Of a stretch of DNA of 39,035 nucleotides, positions 1 to 8,979 are shown piece after piece. The DNA is from Eikenella sp963515595. GTDB lineage: Bacteria > Pseudomonadota > Gammaproteobacteria > Burkholderiales > Neisseriaceae. The stretch spans positions 1 through 39,035 of the forward strand of contig CAUPYH010000008.1 in NCBI GenBank assembly GCA_963515595.1. Direction: 5' to 3'. How positions within the stretch are numbered: the stretch's first letter is position 1; each line of letters opens with the position of its first letter. The translations under genes and the position numbers were made by a program. Below the pieces are notes generated by a model, which had not been told where the DNA came from, searched no databases, and was given only the letters and a program-made list of their open reading frames with translations.

Positions 1-137
1 TTGTGGTGACCTATATGGGCCTGCCCGTATTCTTCGGTTTCTACCTCTACCACAAGCTGCGTTATCGCACTCACCTGATTCCGCTGGAAGAAGTGGATTT
101 GGGGGATGAAGAAGACGAGGATGATGAAGACGAATAG
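1..137 (+). CDS. Amino acid permease, C-terminal end (partial)
   Basis: Only the last 44 codons are in the window, read in the frame that starts at base 3 and stops with TAG at 135-137. The visible part is a hydrophobic segment (MGLPVFFGFYLYHKL), then a basic stretch, then the sequence LIPLEEVDL and a very acidic tail of Asp and Glu. A final membrane helix followed by 'T..IPL.EVDL' is the usual C-terminus of AAT-family (APC superfamily) amino acid permeases such as LysP. These are inner-membrane, proton-coupled importers. The substrate cannot be told from this fragment. An inverted pair of uptake sequences follows the stop codon. Confidence 0.6.
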   Translation, partial: VVTYMGLPVFFGFYLYHKLRYRTHLIPLEEVDLGDEEDEDDEDE

Positions 138-157
138 TTTGCCTGCTTAGATACGGC

Positions 158-199
158 AGGCTACCTGAAAATAGATTTGGTGTTTCAGGTAGCCTTTTT
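158..199 (+). terminator. Uptake-sequence inverted pair, terminator of the permease gene
   Basis: Two exact 12-base uptake words face each other at 158-169 and 184-195, separated by 14 bases, and a T run follows. The stem can extend beyond 12 pairs. It lies 20 bases after the permease stop codon. Neisserial uptake sequences often double as rho-independent terminators in this arrangement. Confidence 0.75.
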
Positions 200-327
200 A
201 ACTTCTCTCCTCACCTTGTATCCAATGGAAGCAGTTCTTCGAAGGCAAGACAGTAAGCTGTGGATGGTAAAAGCACACTAAAAGGCAAACTAATACTGCA
301 ACAGTTTCAGGAATGTTATTGAATGCT

Positions 328-361
328 TTCAGGTAGCCTTATATACAACAGGATACCTGAA
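328..361. repeat. Imperfect uptake-sequence inverted pair
   Basis: An exact uptake word (reverse orientation) at 328-339 is followed at 350-361 by AGGATACCTGAA, which differs from the consensus at one base. The arms face outwards and no T run follows. It lies downstream of the rpoH terminator on the minus strand. The rest of 200-393 shows nothing recognisable. Confidence 0.6.
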
Positions 362-393
362 AACGTAAGTCATCATGCAACCAAACACCCAAC

Positions 394-425
394 AAAAAAA
401 GACTGCCATATTGGCAGTCCTTTTT
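394..425 (-). terminator. rpoH intrinsic terminator
   Basis: A perfect 8-base stem (GACTGCCA / TGGCAGTC, 401-419) is flanked by seven A on one side and six T on the other. On the minus strand it gives a hairpin plus U tract a few bases after the rpoH stop codon. Because of the two-sided runs it could act in both directions. Confidence 0.85.
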
Positions 426-433
426 TCATCCGC

Positions 434-1285
434 TCACTCTTCACCCATAAAGCCACGCAGTTTTTGAATGGCTTTGGCTTCAATCTGGCGGATACGCTCA
501 GCGGAAACGCCGTATTCGGCAGCCAGTTCGTGCAGGGTGAGGCCGCCGTCATCTTGCAGCCAGCGGCTTTCCACGATGCGGCGGCTGCGGTCGTCCAGCT
601 GGGCAAGCGCGTTTTGCAGGCCTTCGGTCTGCATAGCGTAGCGGGCTTTTTGGGCAATTTGCTGGGTGGGCTCGCTGCGGGTGTCGGCCAACCAGTCGAT
701 GGGAGCGTAGCTATCCTCGTCGCTATCGCTGTTGTCCGGCAGCAAAGCAATGTCTTTGCCGGTCATGCGCTGTTCCATTTCCAGCACTTCGTCCATTTTC
801 ACGCCCAAATCGTCGGCGATGGTTTGCGCTTCTTCGGGCGAAAGGGCGTTCATGCTTTTACGCATGCTGCGCAGGTTGAAGAAAAGTTTGCGCTGCGGCT
901 TGGTGGTGGCCACGCGCACCATGCGCCAGTTGCGCAGGATGAATTCGTGGATTTCAGCCTTAATCCAATGTACGGCAAAGGAAAACAGGCGGGCACCGCG
1001 GTTGGGTTCGTAGCGTTTTACGGCTTTCATCAGGCCAATATTGCCTTCTTGAATCAGGTCGGCTTGGTTGAGTCCGTAGCCATCGTAGCCGCGCGCGATG
1101 GATACCACCACGCGTAGATGCGACAAAATCAGTTTCTTGGCGGCTTCCAGGTCGCCTTGCAGTTGGCGTACGGCCAAGCTGTGTTCTTCCTCTGCGGTGA
1201 GCAGCGGAATGCTGTTTACCGTGTGAATGTATTGCTCCAAGCTGCCGTGGCCGCTGGGGATGGGCAATGCAAAAGTGTTATTCAT
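434..1285 (-). CDS. rpoH: RNA polymerase heat-shock sigma factor (sigma-32)
   Basis: Alternative sigma factor that directs RNA polymerase to heat-shock promoters. The 283 residues match the family length. Region 2 has the core-binding and -10 recognition signature (DLIQEGNIGLMKAVKRYEP at about 76-94, then FSFAVHWIKAEI). The RpoH box QRKLFFNLR at 131-139, diagnostic for sigma-32 and involved in core binding and regulated proteolysis, is intact. Region 4 ends with a helix-turn-helix (YGVSAERIRQIEAKA, about 258-272). The start ATG is preceded by AAAAGGAAT about 10 bases upstream. The gene follows lnt on the same strand with a 189-base AT-rich gap that probably holds its own promoter. I did not find a clear sigma-70 match there. 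Confidence 0.95.
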   Translation of the reverse strand: MNNTFALPIPSGHGSLEQYIHTVNSIPLLTAEEEHSLAVRQLQGDLEAAKKLILSHLRVVVSIARGYDGYGLNQADLIQEGNIGLMKAVKRYEPNRGARLFSFAVHWIKAEIHEFILRNWRMVRVATTKPQRKLFFNLRSMRKSMNALSPEEAQTIADDLGVKMDEVLEMEQRMTGKDIALLPDNSDSDEDSYAPIDWLADTRSEPTQQIAQKARYAMQTEGLQNALAQLDDRSRRIVESRWLQDDGGLTLHELAAEYGVSAERIRQIEAKAIQKLRGFMGEE

Positions 1286-1311
1286 TGTTTCTTGATTCCT
1301 TTTAATATTTT

Positions 1312-1324
1312 CCGCCTTCGGCGG
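1312..1324 (-). promoter_or_regulatory. Small GC hairpin in the rpoH leader
   Basis: CCGCC-TTC-GGCGG is a perfect 5-base stem with a 3-base loop in an otherwise AT-rich leader, about 27 bases upstream of the rpoH start codon and just upstream of its Shine-Dalgarno sequence. rpoH leaders are known sites of translational thermocontrol in other bacteria. Here only the hairpin is seen; a regulatory role is inference. Confidence 0.3.
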
Positions 1325-1474
1325 TATTCGTCTTTTTCTATCTCTTTAATTACAGGCGTGATTAAACACCTATATTGTGTGATTTTGGTTTACGATAGGT
1401 TAAATTTTGTATTTTTTAAATTCTAATTTATTTTCTATATTGCAATAACCAGCAACAACTTCGGGCAAACGTAT

Positions 1475-3109
1475 TTATTTGCCCTCATCTTGCGGCTCGG
1501 CACTTGGCTCGCTGCTTTTTTCAGGTAGCCTTTCCTCTATTGCATCGGAAACAGGTTTGCGCCGAGGCAGATAGCCGGCCAGCATCAGCAATACGGCCAA
1601 ACACAACAAACTGCACACCAATGGCAGCGAGCCGCCCATTTTCATATACGGGGTTTCGCAACGATACCCTTCAATATTGCCTTCGAGCACGGTGCGGATG
1701 TCGGGCGGGGCAAGTTTCACCACTTGGCCTTGCGGGTTGATGATGGCGGTGGCGCCAGTGTTGGTGGCACGTACCATGTAGCGGCCGAGCTCGAGGGCGC
1801 GGGTTTGCGATATTTGCAAATGCTGGTGGATGGCGTTGGAGCGGACAAACCAGCCCAAATTGCTCACATTGGCCAGGAGGCTGGCTTGTTTGGCAGAGGC
1901 AATCAGTTCGTCGCCAAAGCCGTCTTCGTAGCACACGTTAAACGCCACGCGCTGGTTAGCCAAAAGCAGCGGGGCTTGGGCGCTGCCACCACGGTCAAAA
2001 CCGGCCAAGGGCATGTTCATCATGCGGTACAGCGGCTCGGTGATGGCGGGCAGGGGTTTGTATTCGCCAAAGGGCACGAGGTGGTTTTTAGCGTAGAACG
2101 GGATGTCGTCTGGGCGGTCTGGATGGTAATTGCTCAAGTTAATCACGGCATTCAGGTAGCCTGTGCGCTGCTGGTTGTATTGGGCAATACCCATGGCGAG
2201 CGCGCTACCATTGCGCTGGGCTTCGTAGGCAAATTGATCCAGAATGCCGGGATTATATTCCTGCAAATCCTGCCGCATCATGGGAATAGCGGTTTCGGGC
2301 AAGATAGTGATGTCCGCATGGCTGTTGGCTACTTGCTCATAGTAACTTTGCATGGTTTCGTTCAGATAGTCGGCATCCCATTTCAAAGTTTGCGCTATAT
2401 TGCCTTGCACCAACGCCACGGTAGCACTGCTGCCATCAGGCTCGGTGAAGCGCTCTTGGCGCAGCTGCCAGCCGCCGACGATAACTCCGATCAGCAACAC
2501 AAGCGGCAATACCCGCCGCTTCCAACCTTGGTTGTACAACACCAGTACCAGCCATGCGCCGCAAAAGGCACACAGTAGGGTAAGCAAGTGCACCCCGCCC
2601 ACGGGAGCATAGCCGGCCAGTGGGGAAAAGTCGGCCACCTGGCTGTAACCCAACGCACCCCAACCGAAGCCGGTAATCGCCCGCTCGCGGGCAAATTCGG
2701 CCAGCGCCCACAACACGGGCAGCAAAAGGCCAATACGCCAACCACGGGGTAGGCGCGCTTTTTCCAGCAACCAAAAGCAGGCGGCAGGATAAAGAGCAAG
2801 ATAAGCGGGCAACAGAATGGTGAGCGGTAAGGCATACAGATTGGGCAGACCGGATATGTCGTGCAGCGCAGTGTGTATCCAATAGAACTGTGCAGCGTAG
2901 CCCACCAACCCGAAGCAGTAGGCGCCAAACACGCTGTTTTGCGGCCGCAGCTCGGTGAGCCGAATCAGGGCACCGAACAGCAGCGGCATCAGCCAAAAAT
3001 GGTAATACGGCGCAAACGCCAGCGGCGTGGCGGCTGCCAGCAGCATTACCAGCGGCCAATACACATAGCGCCGACTACACCAATCCTCAAATTTCGCAAC
3101 CCAATTCAT
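1475..3109 (-). CDS. lnt: Apolipoprotein N-acyltransferase
   Basis: Inner-membrane enzyme that transfers the third acyl chain to the N-terminal cysteine of lipoproteins, the last step after Lgt and LspA. It has 544 residues. The N-terminal 220 residues are hydrophobic with several membrane segments; a nitrilase-like domain follows. The catalytic triad is visible: Glu272 in ILPETAIP, Lys341 in YAKNHLVPFGEY and Cys393 in NVCYEDGFGD. The C-terminus ends in a charged tail in which an uptake sequence (1520-1531) encodes RLPE. A second uptake word (2151-2162) encodes GYLN. The start codon directly follows a third uptake word (3113-3124) and has no obvious Shine-Dalgarno sequence. Several lipoproteins in this window are its likely substrates. 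Confidence 0.95.
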   Translation of the reverse strand: MNWVAKFEDWCSRRYVYWPLVMLLAAATPLAFAPYYHFWLMPLLFGALIRLTELRPQNSVFGAYCFGLVGYAAQFYWIHTALHDISGLPNLYALPLTILLPAYLALYPAACFWLLEKARLPRGWRIGLLLPVLWALAEFARERAITGFGWGALGYSQVADFSPLAGYAPVGGVHLLTLLCAFCGAWLVLVLYNQGWKRRVLPLVLLIGVIVGGWQLRQERFTEPDGSSATVALVQGNIAQTLKWDADYLNETMQSYYEQVANSHADITILPETAIPMMRQDLQEYNPGILDQFAYEAQRNGSALAMGIAQYNQQRTGYLNAVINLSNYHPDRPDDIPFYAKNHLVPFGEYKPLPAITEPLYRMMNMPLAGFDRGGSAQAPLLLANQRVAFNVCYEDGFGDELIASAKQASLLANVSNLGWFVRSNAIHQHLQISQTRALELGRYMVRATNTGATAIINPQGQVVKLAPPDIRTVLEGNIEGYRCETPYMKMGGSLPLVCSLLCLAVLLMLAGYLPRRKPVSDAIEERLPEKSSEPSAEPQDEGK

Positions 3110-3171
3110 GTTTTCAGGTAGCCTTGATAAAGAAGCGGCATTATATAGCCAAATTATCGCTGCATGGTGTT

Positions 3172-3206
3172 TTCAGGTAGCCTTTTCTGGCTGGAGGCTA
3201 CCTGAA
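3172..3206. repeat. Inverted uptake-sequence pair between divergent lnt and coaD
   Basis: Exact words at 3172-3183 and 3195-3206 face outwards with an 11-base spacer. The pair lies between two divergently transcribed genes, so it cannot terminate either one. It may simply serve DNA uptake. Confidence 0.7.
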
Positions 3207-3331
3207 AACGCACTGGCTGAAGATACCGAGTAACGGCCTCAACCTGCACAACCTACCAAAATAAACTTGCACTGCCGCAGCAAGCGGGGTAGGCTTCGCC
3301 CGTTTTTAATTTGTCGTATGTAGAACCAACC

Positions 3332-3847
3332 ATGAAACCACACCACCGCCGCGCCGTTTACGCCGGCAGTTTCGACCCCCCCACCAACGGCCACCTATGG
3401 ATGATCCGCCACGCACAGGCCATGTTTGACGAACTTATCGTGGCCATCGGCACCAATCCCGACAAGCAGGCCACCTACACACTGGAAGAGCGCAAAGCTA
3501 TGTTGGTGGACATCATCGCCGAATTCCCCAATGTGCGCGTTACTCAGTTCCACAACCGTTTTCTGGTTGATTTTGCCGATAGCATCCAAGCCGATTTCGT
3601 GGTGCGTGGCATCCGCAGCGGCTCAGACTATGAATACGAACGTGCCATGCGCTACATCAATGCCGACCTGCAACCGGCCATCACCACCGTTATCCTGATG
3701 CCGCCGCGCGAATTTGCCGAAGTATCGTCCACCATGGTCAAAGGCATGGTCGGCCCGCAAAACTGGCAGAAAACCATCCGCCGCTACGTCCCCGATGCTG
3801 TGTACCGCAAAATCCTGACCGACCACGGCTGTTCGGCTGAAGATTGA
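3332..3847 (+). CDS. coaD: Phosphopantetheine adenylyltransferase
   Basis: Catalyses the fourth step of coenzyme A synthesis, joining 4'-phosphopantetheine and ATP to give dephospho-CoA. The 171 residues fit this small nucleotidyltransferase family. The N-terminus AVYAGSFDPPTNGHL holds the (T/H)xGH adenylyl-transfer motif (His21). RGIRSGSDYEYE and the SSTMVKG loop correspond to the substrate-binding and C-terminal nucleotide-binding motifs. I chose ATG 3332, because it places the GSFDP motif where the family has it. A TTG 21 bases upstream (3311) is in frame but unlikely. No strong Shine-Dalgarno sequence is seen. Confidence 0.93.
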   Translation: MKPHHRRAVYAGSFDPPTNGHLWMIRHAQAMFDELIVAIGTNPDKQATYTLEERKAMLVDIIAEFPNVRVTQFHNRFLVDFADSIQADFVVRGIRSGSDYEYERAMRYINADLQPAITTVILMPPREFAEVSSTMVKGMVGPQNWQKTIRRYVPDAVYRKILTDHGCSAED

Positions 3848-3872
3848 TTGCCCACCATCCGCCCCTCAAGGC

Positions 3873-3941
3873 AGGCTACCTGAAAATGGTATGCCTACAG
3901 AATGGGCATATTCCCTTGGCTTCAGCTTTTTCAGGTAGCCT
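3873..3941 (+). repeat. Convergent uptake-sequence pair after coaD
   Basis: Exact words at 3873-3884 and 3930-3941 face each other across a 45-base spacer, 25 bases after the coaD stop. The wide loop and the lack of a T run make terminator function uncertain. Confidence 0.5.
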
Positions 3942-4042
3942 TATAGCAAACCAACTTAACTTTCGCTACAATGTTGGTTCACCTGGCTGTGCTCCTGCCA
4001 CCTTATATCGAAAATCAATTTGGCTTGCCATCACCAACAAGA

Positions 4043-4075
4043 AAAATAAAGCACGATGTGATCGTGCTTTATTTT
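4043..4075 (-). terminator. Terminator of the ATP synthase operon
   Basis: A perfect 15-base stem with a 3-base loop (4043-4057 and 4061-4075): GC core GCACGAT / ATCGTGC flanked by AAAATAAA / TTTATTTT. It lies 20 bases after the atpC stop codon on the minus strand and gives a U-rich tail. It does not use the uptake word, unlike most terminators here. Confidence 0.9.
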
Positions 4076-4095
4076 CGTCCGTCAAACCGATTGGT

Positions 4096-4521
4096 TTAAC
4101 GCTTGTGTTTAATGCGCAGGTAATTAAGAGCCTTCAGTTCAGCCAGTGCAATCGCCAATGCTGCCTGGGCTTTAGCCATTGACTCATCATCTTTAGCCTG
4201 TTTCACACCGGCTTCGGCAGCTTTTCTAGCTTCCTCCGCACGTGCCTGATCCAACTCGGCACTGCGCACAGCCACGTCGGCCAAAATCATGATTTTGTGT
4301 GGCTGCACTTCCAAAATACCGCCGGAAACGGCCACCAACACCTCTTCTTCCTGCTCCGGTACCTGCAAACGCAGCACCCCAGGGCGCACCAAGCTCATAA
4401 TCGGCTCGTGGCGCGGGTAAATACCGAGCTCGCCGTTTAGGGTTGGCACCACGGCGAAGCTGGCTTCGCCGGAGTAGATACTCTCCTCGTTGCTGACCAC
4501 ATCAACTTGCATGATACTCAT
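4096..4521 (-). CDS. atpC: ATP synthase F1 subunit epsilon
   Basis: Central-stalk subunit that couples rotation to the F1 head and can inhibit ATP hydrolysis. The 141 residues match the proteobacterial form. The N-terminal beta-sandwich is visible (MSIMQVDVVSNEESIYSGEA, then GELGIYPRHEPIMSLVRPGVLRL), followed by a C-terminal helical hairpin rich in Ala, Glu and Lys. It is the last gene of the operon, 10 bases after atpD. Confidence 0.95.
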   Translation of the reverse strand: MSIMQVDVVSNEESIYSGEASFAVVPTLNGELGIYPRHEPIMSLVRPGVLRLQVPEQEEEVLVAVSGGILEVQPHKIMILADVAVRSAELDQARAEEARKAAEAGVKQAKDDESMAKAQAALAIALAELKALNYLRIKHKR

Positions 4522-4531
4522 GCTGCATTCC

Positions 4532-5929
4532 TCAGTTCAGGGTTTTGGCTTTTTCCACAGCCTCTTCGATGCTGCCTACCATATAGAAGGCCTGCTCCGG
4601 CAAGTGGTCGTATTCGCCGCTCAGAATAGCTTTGAAACCGGCCACAGTATCGCGCAGCGAAACGTATTTGCCGGGTGAGCCGGTAAACACTTCTGCCACA
4701 TGGAAAGGCTGCGACAAGAAACGCTGGATCTTACGGGCACGCATCACAGTCATCTTGTCTTCGTCAGACAACTCGTCCATACCCAAAATGGCGATGATGT
4801 CGCGCAACTCTTTGTATTTCTGCAAGGTAGACTGTACGCCACGGGCTACATCGTAGTGCTCTTGGCCGAGCACCATCGGATCGAGCTGGCGAGAAGTGGA
4901 GTCCAGCGGGTCTACCGCAGGGTAAATACCCAAGGAGGCAATATCACGGCTCAATACTACAGTTGCATCCAAGTGGGCAAACGTGGTGGCGGGAGACGGG
5001 TCGGTCAAGTCGTCGGCCGGTACGTATACGGCTTGGATAGAGGTAATAGAGCCAGTTTGGGTGGAGGTAATACGCTCCTGCAAACGACCCATTTCTTCAG
5101 CCAAAGTTGGCTGATAACCCACAGCAGAAGGCATACGGCCAAGCAGGGCAGATACTTCGGTACCGGCCAGAGTATAGCGGTAGATATTATCCACAAAGAA
5201 TAATACGTCACGGCCTTTGCCGTTTTCGTCTTTTTCGTCACGGAAGTATTCAGCCATCGACAAACCAGTTAGGGCAACACGCAAGCGGTTACCAGGCGGC
5301 TCGTTCATCTGGCCGTACACCATTGCCACTTTATCCAACACGTTGGAGTCTTTCATTTCGTGGTAGAAGTCGTTACCTTCACGAGTACGCTCACCCACGC
5401 CGGCGAATACGGAAAGACCACTGTGTGCTTTGGCAATGTTGTTAATCAGCTCCATCATGTTCACGGTTTTGCCCACACCGGCACCGCCAAACAGACCCAC
5501 TTTACCACCTTTAGCAAACGGACAAAGCAAATCGATCACTTTAATGCCTGTTTCCAACAATTCGGTAGTGCTGGAGAGTTCGTCGAACTTAGGTGCAAAT
5601 TGATGAATAGCACGGGTTTGGTCAGAACCGATCGGACCTTGCTCGTCCACGGGGTTGCCCAGAACGTCCATGATGCGGCCTAGGGTAGCTTTCCCCACCG
5701 GCACAGTAATCGGTGCCCCAGTATTTTGCACAGCCAAGCCACGTTTCAAACCGTCTGTACTACCCATCGCAATGGTACGGACAACGCCGTCACCAAGCTG
5801 CTGCTGTACTTCCAGCGTCAAATCAGTATCAACCAGTTTGAGTGCATCGTAAACACGCGGAATGGCGGTACGCGGGAACTCCACGTCGACTACCGCACCA
5901 ATAATTTGTACGATTTTGCCTTGGTTCAT
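4532..5929 (-). CDS. atpD: ATP synthase F1 subunit beta (catalytic)
   Basis: Catalytic subunit of the F1 head; makes ATP from ADP and phosphate in the cytoplasm. It has 465 residues. The Walker A motif GGAGVGKT is at 148-155, the catalytic Glu180 lies in GERTREG, and the Walker B region reads DVLFFVDNIYRYTLAG. The DELSDED loop (a DELSEED variant), which contacts the gamma shaft, is near residue 390. The gap to atpG is 40 bases. Confidence 0.98.
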   Translation of the reverse strand: MNQGKIVQIIGAVVDVEFPRTAIPRVYDALKLVDTDLTLEVQQQLGDGVVRTIAMGSTDGLKRGLAVQNTGAPITVPVGKATLGRIMDVLGNPVDEQGPIGSDQTRAIHQFAPKFDELSSTTELLETGIKVIDLLCPFAKGGKVGLFGGAGVGKTVNMMELINNIAKAHSGLSVFAGVGERTREGNDFYHEMKDSNVLDKVAMVYGQMNEPPGNRLRVALTGLSMAEYFRDEKDENGKGRDVLFFVDNIYRYTLAGTEVSALLGRMPSAVGYQPTLAEEMGRLQERITSTQTGSITSIQAVYVPADDLTDPSPATTFAHLDATVVLSRDIASLGIYPAVDPLDSTSRQLDPMVLGQEHYDVARGVQSTLQKYKELRDIIAILGMDELSDEDKMTVMRARKIQRFLSQPFHVAEVFTGSPGKYVSLRDTVAGFKAILSGEYDHLPEQAFYMVGSIEEAVEKAKTLN

Positions 5930-5969
5930 TTATCTATCCTAAATATTCAAATCTGCCTACTCTGCCCAC

Positions 5970-6848
5970 CTATACTGCAGCGGCACCGGCTACAATTTCC
6001 GACAATTCAGTAGTAATCGCTGCCTGACGGGATTTGTTGTAAATCAGGCGTAATTCCTTAATTGCGTTGCTTGCGTTATCCGTAGCGGCCTTCATTGCTA
6101 CCATACGGGCAGACTGCTCGGAAGCCATGTTTTCACACAAAGCCTGGTACACCACCGATTCCAAATAGCGGCGTACCAAATATTCCAACACCAAAATTGG
6201 TGACGGCTCATAAACATATTCTCGGCCGTATTCTTCTGCTTCCGATATTTCGTTCAGTACATTGTGACCGATGGGCAGCAAGGTCTCCAAATTTGGCTCT
6301 TGGCGCATGGTATTGATAAATCTAGAGTACACCAGGTGCACAATATCCAAGCCACCATCAGCATAACGCTGAAACACTTCAGTCAGCGAACCAAGCAGCA
6401 CTTCCATCTTCGGAGTGTCACCCAGATTCACCGCACTGGCCACCACATTGAGGCCTGCACGATTACAGGCAGCTAAGCCTTTACTACCGAAGCAGATAAC
6501 CTCCACTTCCACGCCCTGCTGCTGATACTCTTGCACTTGCGCCAAAAACTTCTTCAGCAAATTAGCATTCAACCCGCCACACAAGCCCTTGTCAGTAGTG
6601 ATCAGGATGAAACCGGCACGCCGAATGTTTTCTCGGCTTTCCAAGATTGGTAACTGCTTATGCTCAGTTTCTACCTGCGCCAAGTGGCTCATCACTATGC
6701 GCACTTTCTCAGCATAAGGCCGCGCCAAACGCATTCTGTCCTGCGTTTTCCGCATTTTGGAAGTCGATACCATCTGCATGGCTTTGGTAATCTTCTGTGT
6801 ATTCTGTACACTGCGGATTTTTGTGAGGATTTCTTTCCCTACTGCCAT
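5970..6848 (-). CDS. atpG: ATP synthase F1 subunit gamma
   Basis: Rotor shaft inside the alpha3beta3 head. The 292 residues begin with the conserved coiled-coil strand (EILTKIRSVQNTQKITKAMQMV) and end with the matching C-terminal helix (SEQSARMVAMKAATDNA, then NKSRQAAITTELSEIVAGA). The central Rossmann-like part includes TDKGLCGGLN. It lies between atpA and atpD as in all proteobacterial operons. Confidence 0.97.
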   Translation of the reverse strand: MAVGKEILTKIRSVQNTQKITKAMQMVSTSKMRKTQDRMRLARPYAEKVRIVMSHLAQVETEHKQLPILESRENIRRAGFILITTDKGLCGGLNANLLKKFLAQVQEYQQQGVEVEVICFGSKGLAACNRAGLNVVASAVNLGDTPKMEVLLGSLTEVFQRYADGGLDIVHLVYSRFINTMRQEPNLETLLPIGHNVLNEISEAEEYGREYVYEPSPILVLEYLVRRYLESVVYQALCENMASEQSARMVAMKAATDNASNAIKELRLIYNKSRQAAITTELSEIVAGAAAV

Positions 6849-6872
6849 TTCAGACTTTTCCTTTTCTGCGGT

Positions 6873-8420
6873 TTAAGCCGAGTAGTTGCGGGAGGCTTTA
6901 AATGTGTTGATAGCTTCGGTCAAAACTTGCTCGTTTTCATCACTCATCACGCCCTGCTGATTGATTTGATCCAGCACATCGGCGTGCTGCGTGCGCACAT
7001 AGCCCAAGAAATCAGCCTCAAACGCTAATGCCTTAGATACCGGCACATCTTCGTAAGAGCCTTTGTTAATTGCCCACAAGGTCAAAGCCATTTCAGCAAT
7101 ACTCATGGTGCTGAATTGTTTTTGCTTCATCAATTCAGTAACCACTTCACCATGTTGCAACTGCTTGCGGGTAGCCTCATCCAAATCAGAAGCAAATTGA
7201 GAGAATGCTGCCAATTCGCGATATTGAGCCAAAGCCAAACGGATACCGCCACCCAGTTTCTTGATAACCTTGGTTTGAGCGGAACCACCCACGCGTGATA
7301 CAGAAATACCTGCGTTAATAGCCGGACGGATGCCTGAGTTGAACAAATCGGTTTCCAAGAAAATCTGGCCGTCAGTAATAGAAATTACGTTAGTTGGCAC
7401 GAAAGCAGACACGTCACCAGCTTGGGTTTCGATAATCGGCAACGCGGTCAATGATCCCGTTTTACCTTTTACTTCACCATTCGTACGTTTTTCCACCTCA
7501 TCCGCATTGATGCGTGCAGCTCGCTCCAACAGACGACTGTGCAGATAGAAGACATCACCTGGATAAGCTTCGCGACCAGGCGGGCGACGCAACAGCAAAG
7601 AAATCTGACGATAGGCAACGGCTTGTTTGGACAAGTCATCATATACAATCAACGCATCTTCACCACGATCGCGGAAATACTCGCCCATTGTGCAACCAGA
7701 ATACGGAGCGATGAATTGCAGAGCCGCTGCTTCAGAAGCAGTTGCCGCCACCACGATGGTATGCTCCATCGCGCCATGCTCTTCCAGTTTGCGTACCACG
7801 TTGGCAATAGAAGAGGCTTTTTGACCAATTGCCACATAGATACAGATAACACCGGTACCCTTTTGGTTGACAATCGCATCCAATGCCACGGCTGTCTTAC
7901 CAGTTTGACGGTCACCAATAATCAACTCACGCTGACCACGACCAATCGGTACCATAGAATCTACTGATTTCAAGCCAGTTTGCATTGGCTGATCTACGGA
8001 TTGACGTGCAATTACACCCGGAGCGATTTTCTCAATCGGCGCAGTTTCTTTAGCGTTAATAGGGCCTTTGCCATCAATTGGTTGACCCAGGGCATTTACG
8101 ACACGACCAACCAGCTCACGACCAACCGGCACTTCCAAAATACGGCCGGTACATTTAACTTGATCGCCTTCTTTAATGTGCTCGTACTCGCCTAATACAA
8201 TCGCACCAACCGAGTCACGCTCCAAGTTCATGGCCAAGCCGAACGTGTTGCCGGGGAACTCTAACATCTCACCCTGCATTACATCCGACAATCCGTGTAC
8301 ACGCACGATACCGTCGGTCACAGAAATCACACCCCCATAGGTGTTAACTTCCTGTTTTACATTCAGGTTTTCAATTTTAGATTTTAACAACTCACTGATT
8401 TCAGCAGGATTAAGCTGCAT
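6873..8420 (-). CDS. atpA: ATP synthase F1 subunit alpha
   Basis: Non-catalytic nucleotide-binding subunit of the F1 head. It has 515 residues. Walker A reads GDRQTGKT at 169-176, and the family signature region PAINAGISVSRVGGSAQ is present. The N-terminal segment (LNPAEISELLKSKIENL) is the part that contacts delta. The start ATG is 9 bases after the atpH stop. Confidence 0.98.
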   Translation of the reverse strand: MQLNPAEISELLKSKIENLNVKQEVNTYGGVISVTDGIVRVHGLSDVMQGEMLEFPGNTFGLAMNLERDSVGAIVLGEYEHIKEGDQVKCTGRILEVPVGRELVGRVVNALGQPIDGKGPINAKETAPIEKIAPGVIARQSVDQPMQTGLKSVDSMVPIGRGQRELIIGDRQTGKTAVALDAIVNQKGTGVICIYVAIGQKASSIANVVRKLEEHGAMEHTIVVAATASEAAALQFIAPYSGCTMGEYFRDRGEDALIVYDDLSKQAVAYRQISLLLRRPPGREAYPGDVFYLHSRLLERAARINADEVEKRTNGEVKGKTGSLTALPIIETQAGDVSAFVPTNVISITDGQIFLETDLFNSGIRPAINAGISVSRVGGSAQTKVIKKLGGGIRLALAQYRELAAFSQFASDLDEATRKQLQHGEVVTELMKQKQFSTMSIAEMALTLWAINKGSYEDVPVSKALAFEADFLGYVRTQHADVLDQINQQGVMSDENEQVLTEAINTFKASRNYSA

Positions 8421-8429
8421 GAAACTCTC

Positions 8430-8975
8430 CTAATTTATCATGGCCGTATACAGGTTTTTCAACTTTCCCCGCACGGACAAGTCCAAAACTTTATCTCCAA
8501 CTTCAATTTTGATACCACCAATCAGCTCGGGCACCACCTTTAAGGTAGCCTCCAGCTTGTGGCCAAATTTCTGCTGGCAATCACTTACCACCTTGGCGAA
8601 CTGTCCTTCACTCATCGGGAAGGCACTGTAAATTATAGCCTTCTGTATATGGTCTTTTGCCAGCACCAATGCTTGATATTGGTTATAGACTTCCGGCAAA
8701 ACTGCCAATCTACCACCTTCAGCCAGCACATACAGAAAATTTTTGAAATCCGTATATTGCAGCGTCTGGATATCGTCCAGCAATCCAATCAAAGCATCCG
8801 CCTTCTGGTAAGGAGCAATACCAGCATCATCCAGCAACGTGGTAAGCTTAGATTGTCCGACAGCCCACGCCAAATCTTTCAGCTTCTCCAACCAAAGTTC
8901 GACTTGGCCTTTTTCAGATGCCAATTCAAATAATGCTTTGGCATATGGCCTGGCAATGGTGGCAAGTTCAGCCAT
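8430..8975 (-). CDS. atpH: ATP synthase F1 subunit delta
   Basis: Links the F1 head to the peripheral stalk (subunits b). The 181 residues begin ATIARPYAKALFELA, typical of delta/OSCP, and end with the conserved PELIGGIKIEVGDKVLDLSVRGKL. A one-mismatch uptake word lies in the gene (8540-8551, TTAAGG instead of TTCAGG); it is the nearest thing to an uptake sequence in the whole operon. The gap to atpF is 4 bases. Confidence 0.96.
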   Translation of the reverse strand: MAELATIARPYAKALFELASEKGQVELWLEKLKDLAWAVGQSKLTTLLDDAGIAPYQKADALIGLLDDIQTLQYTDFKNFLYVLAEGGRLAVLPEVYNQYQALVLAKDHIQKAIIYSAFPMSEGQFAKVVSDCQQKFGHKLEATLKVVPELIGGIKIEVGDKVLDLSVRGKLKNLYTAMIN

Positions 8976-8979
8976 AGTT

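Noticed and set aside
1724..2578. A 284-codon plus-strand open frame antisense to lnt
   Set aside because: lnt on the other strand has a full catalytic triad and family length; this frame has no recognisable domain.
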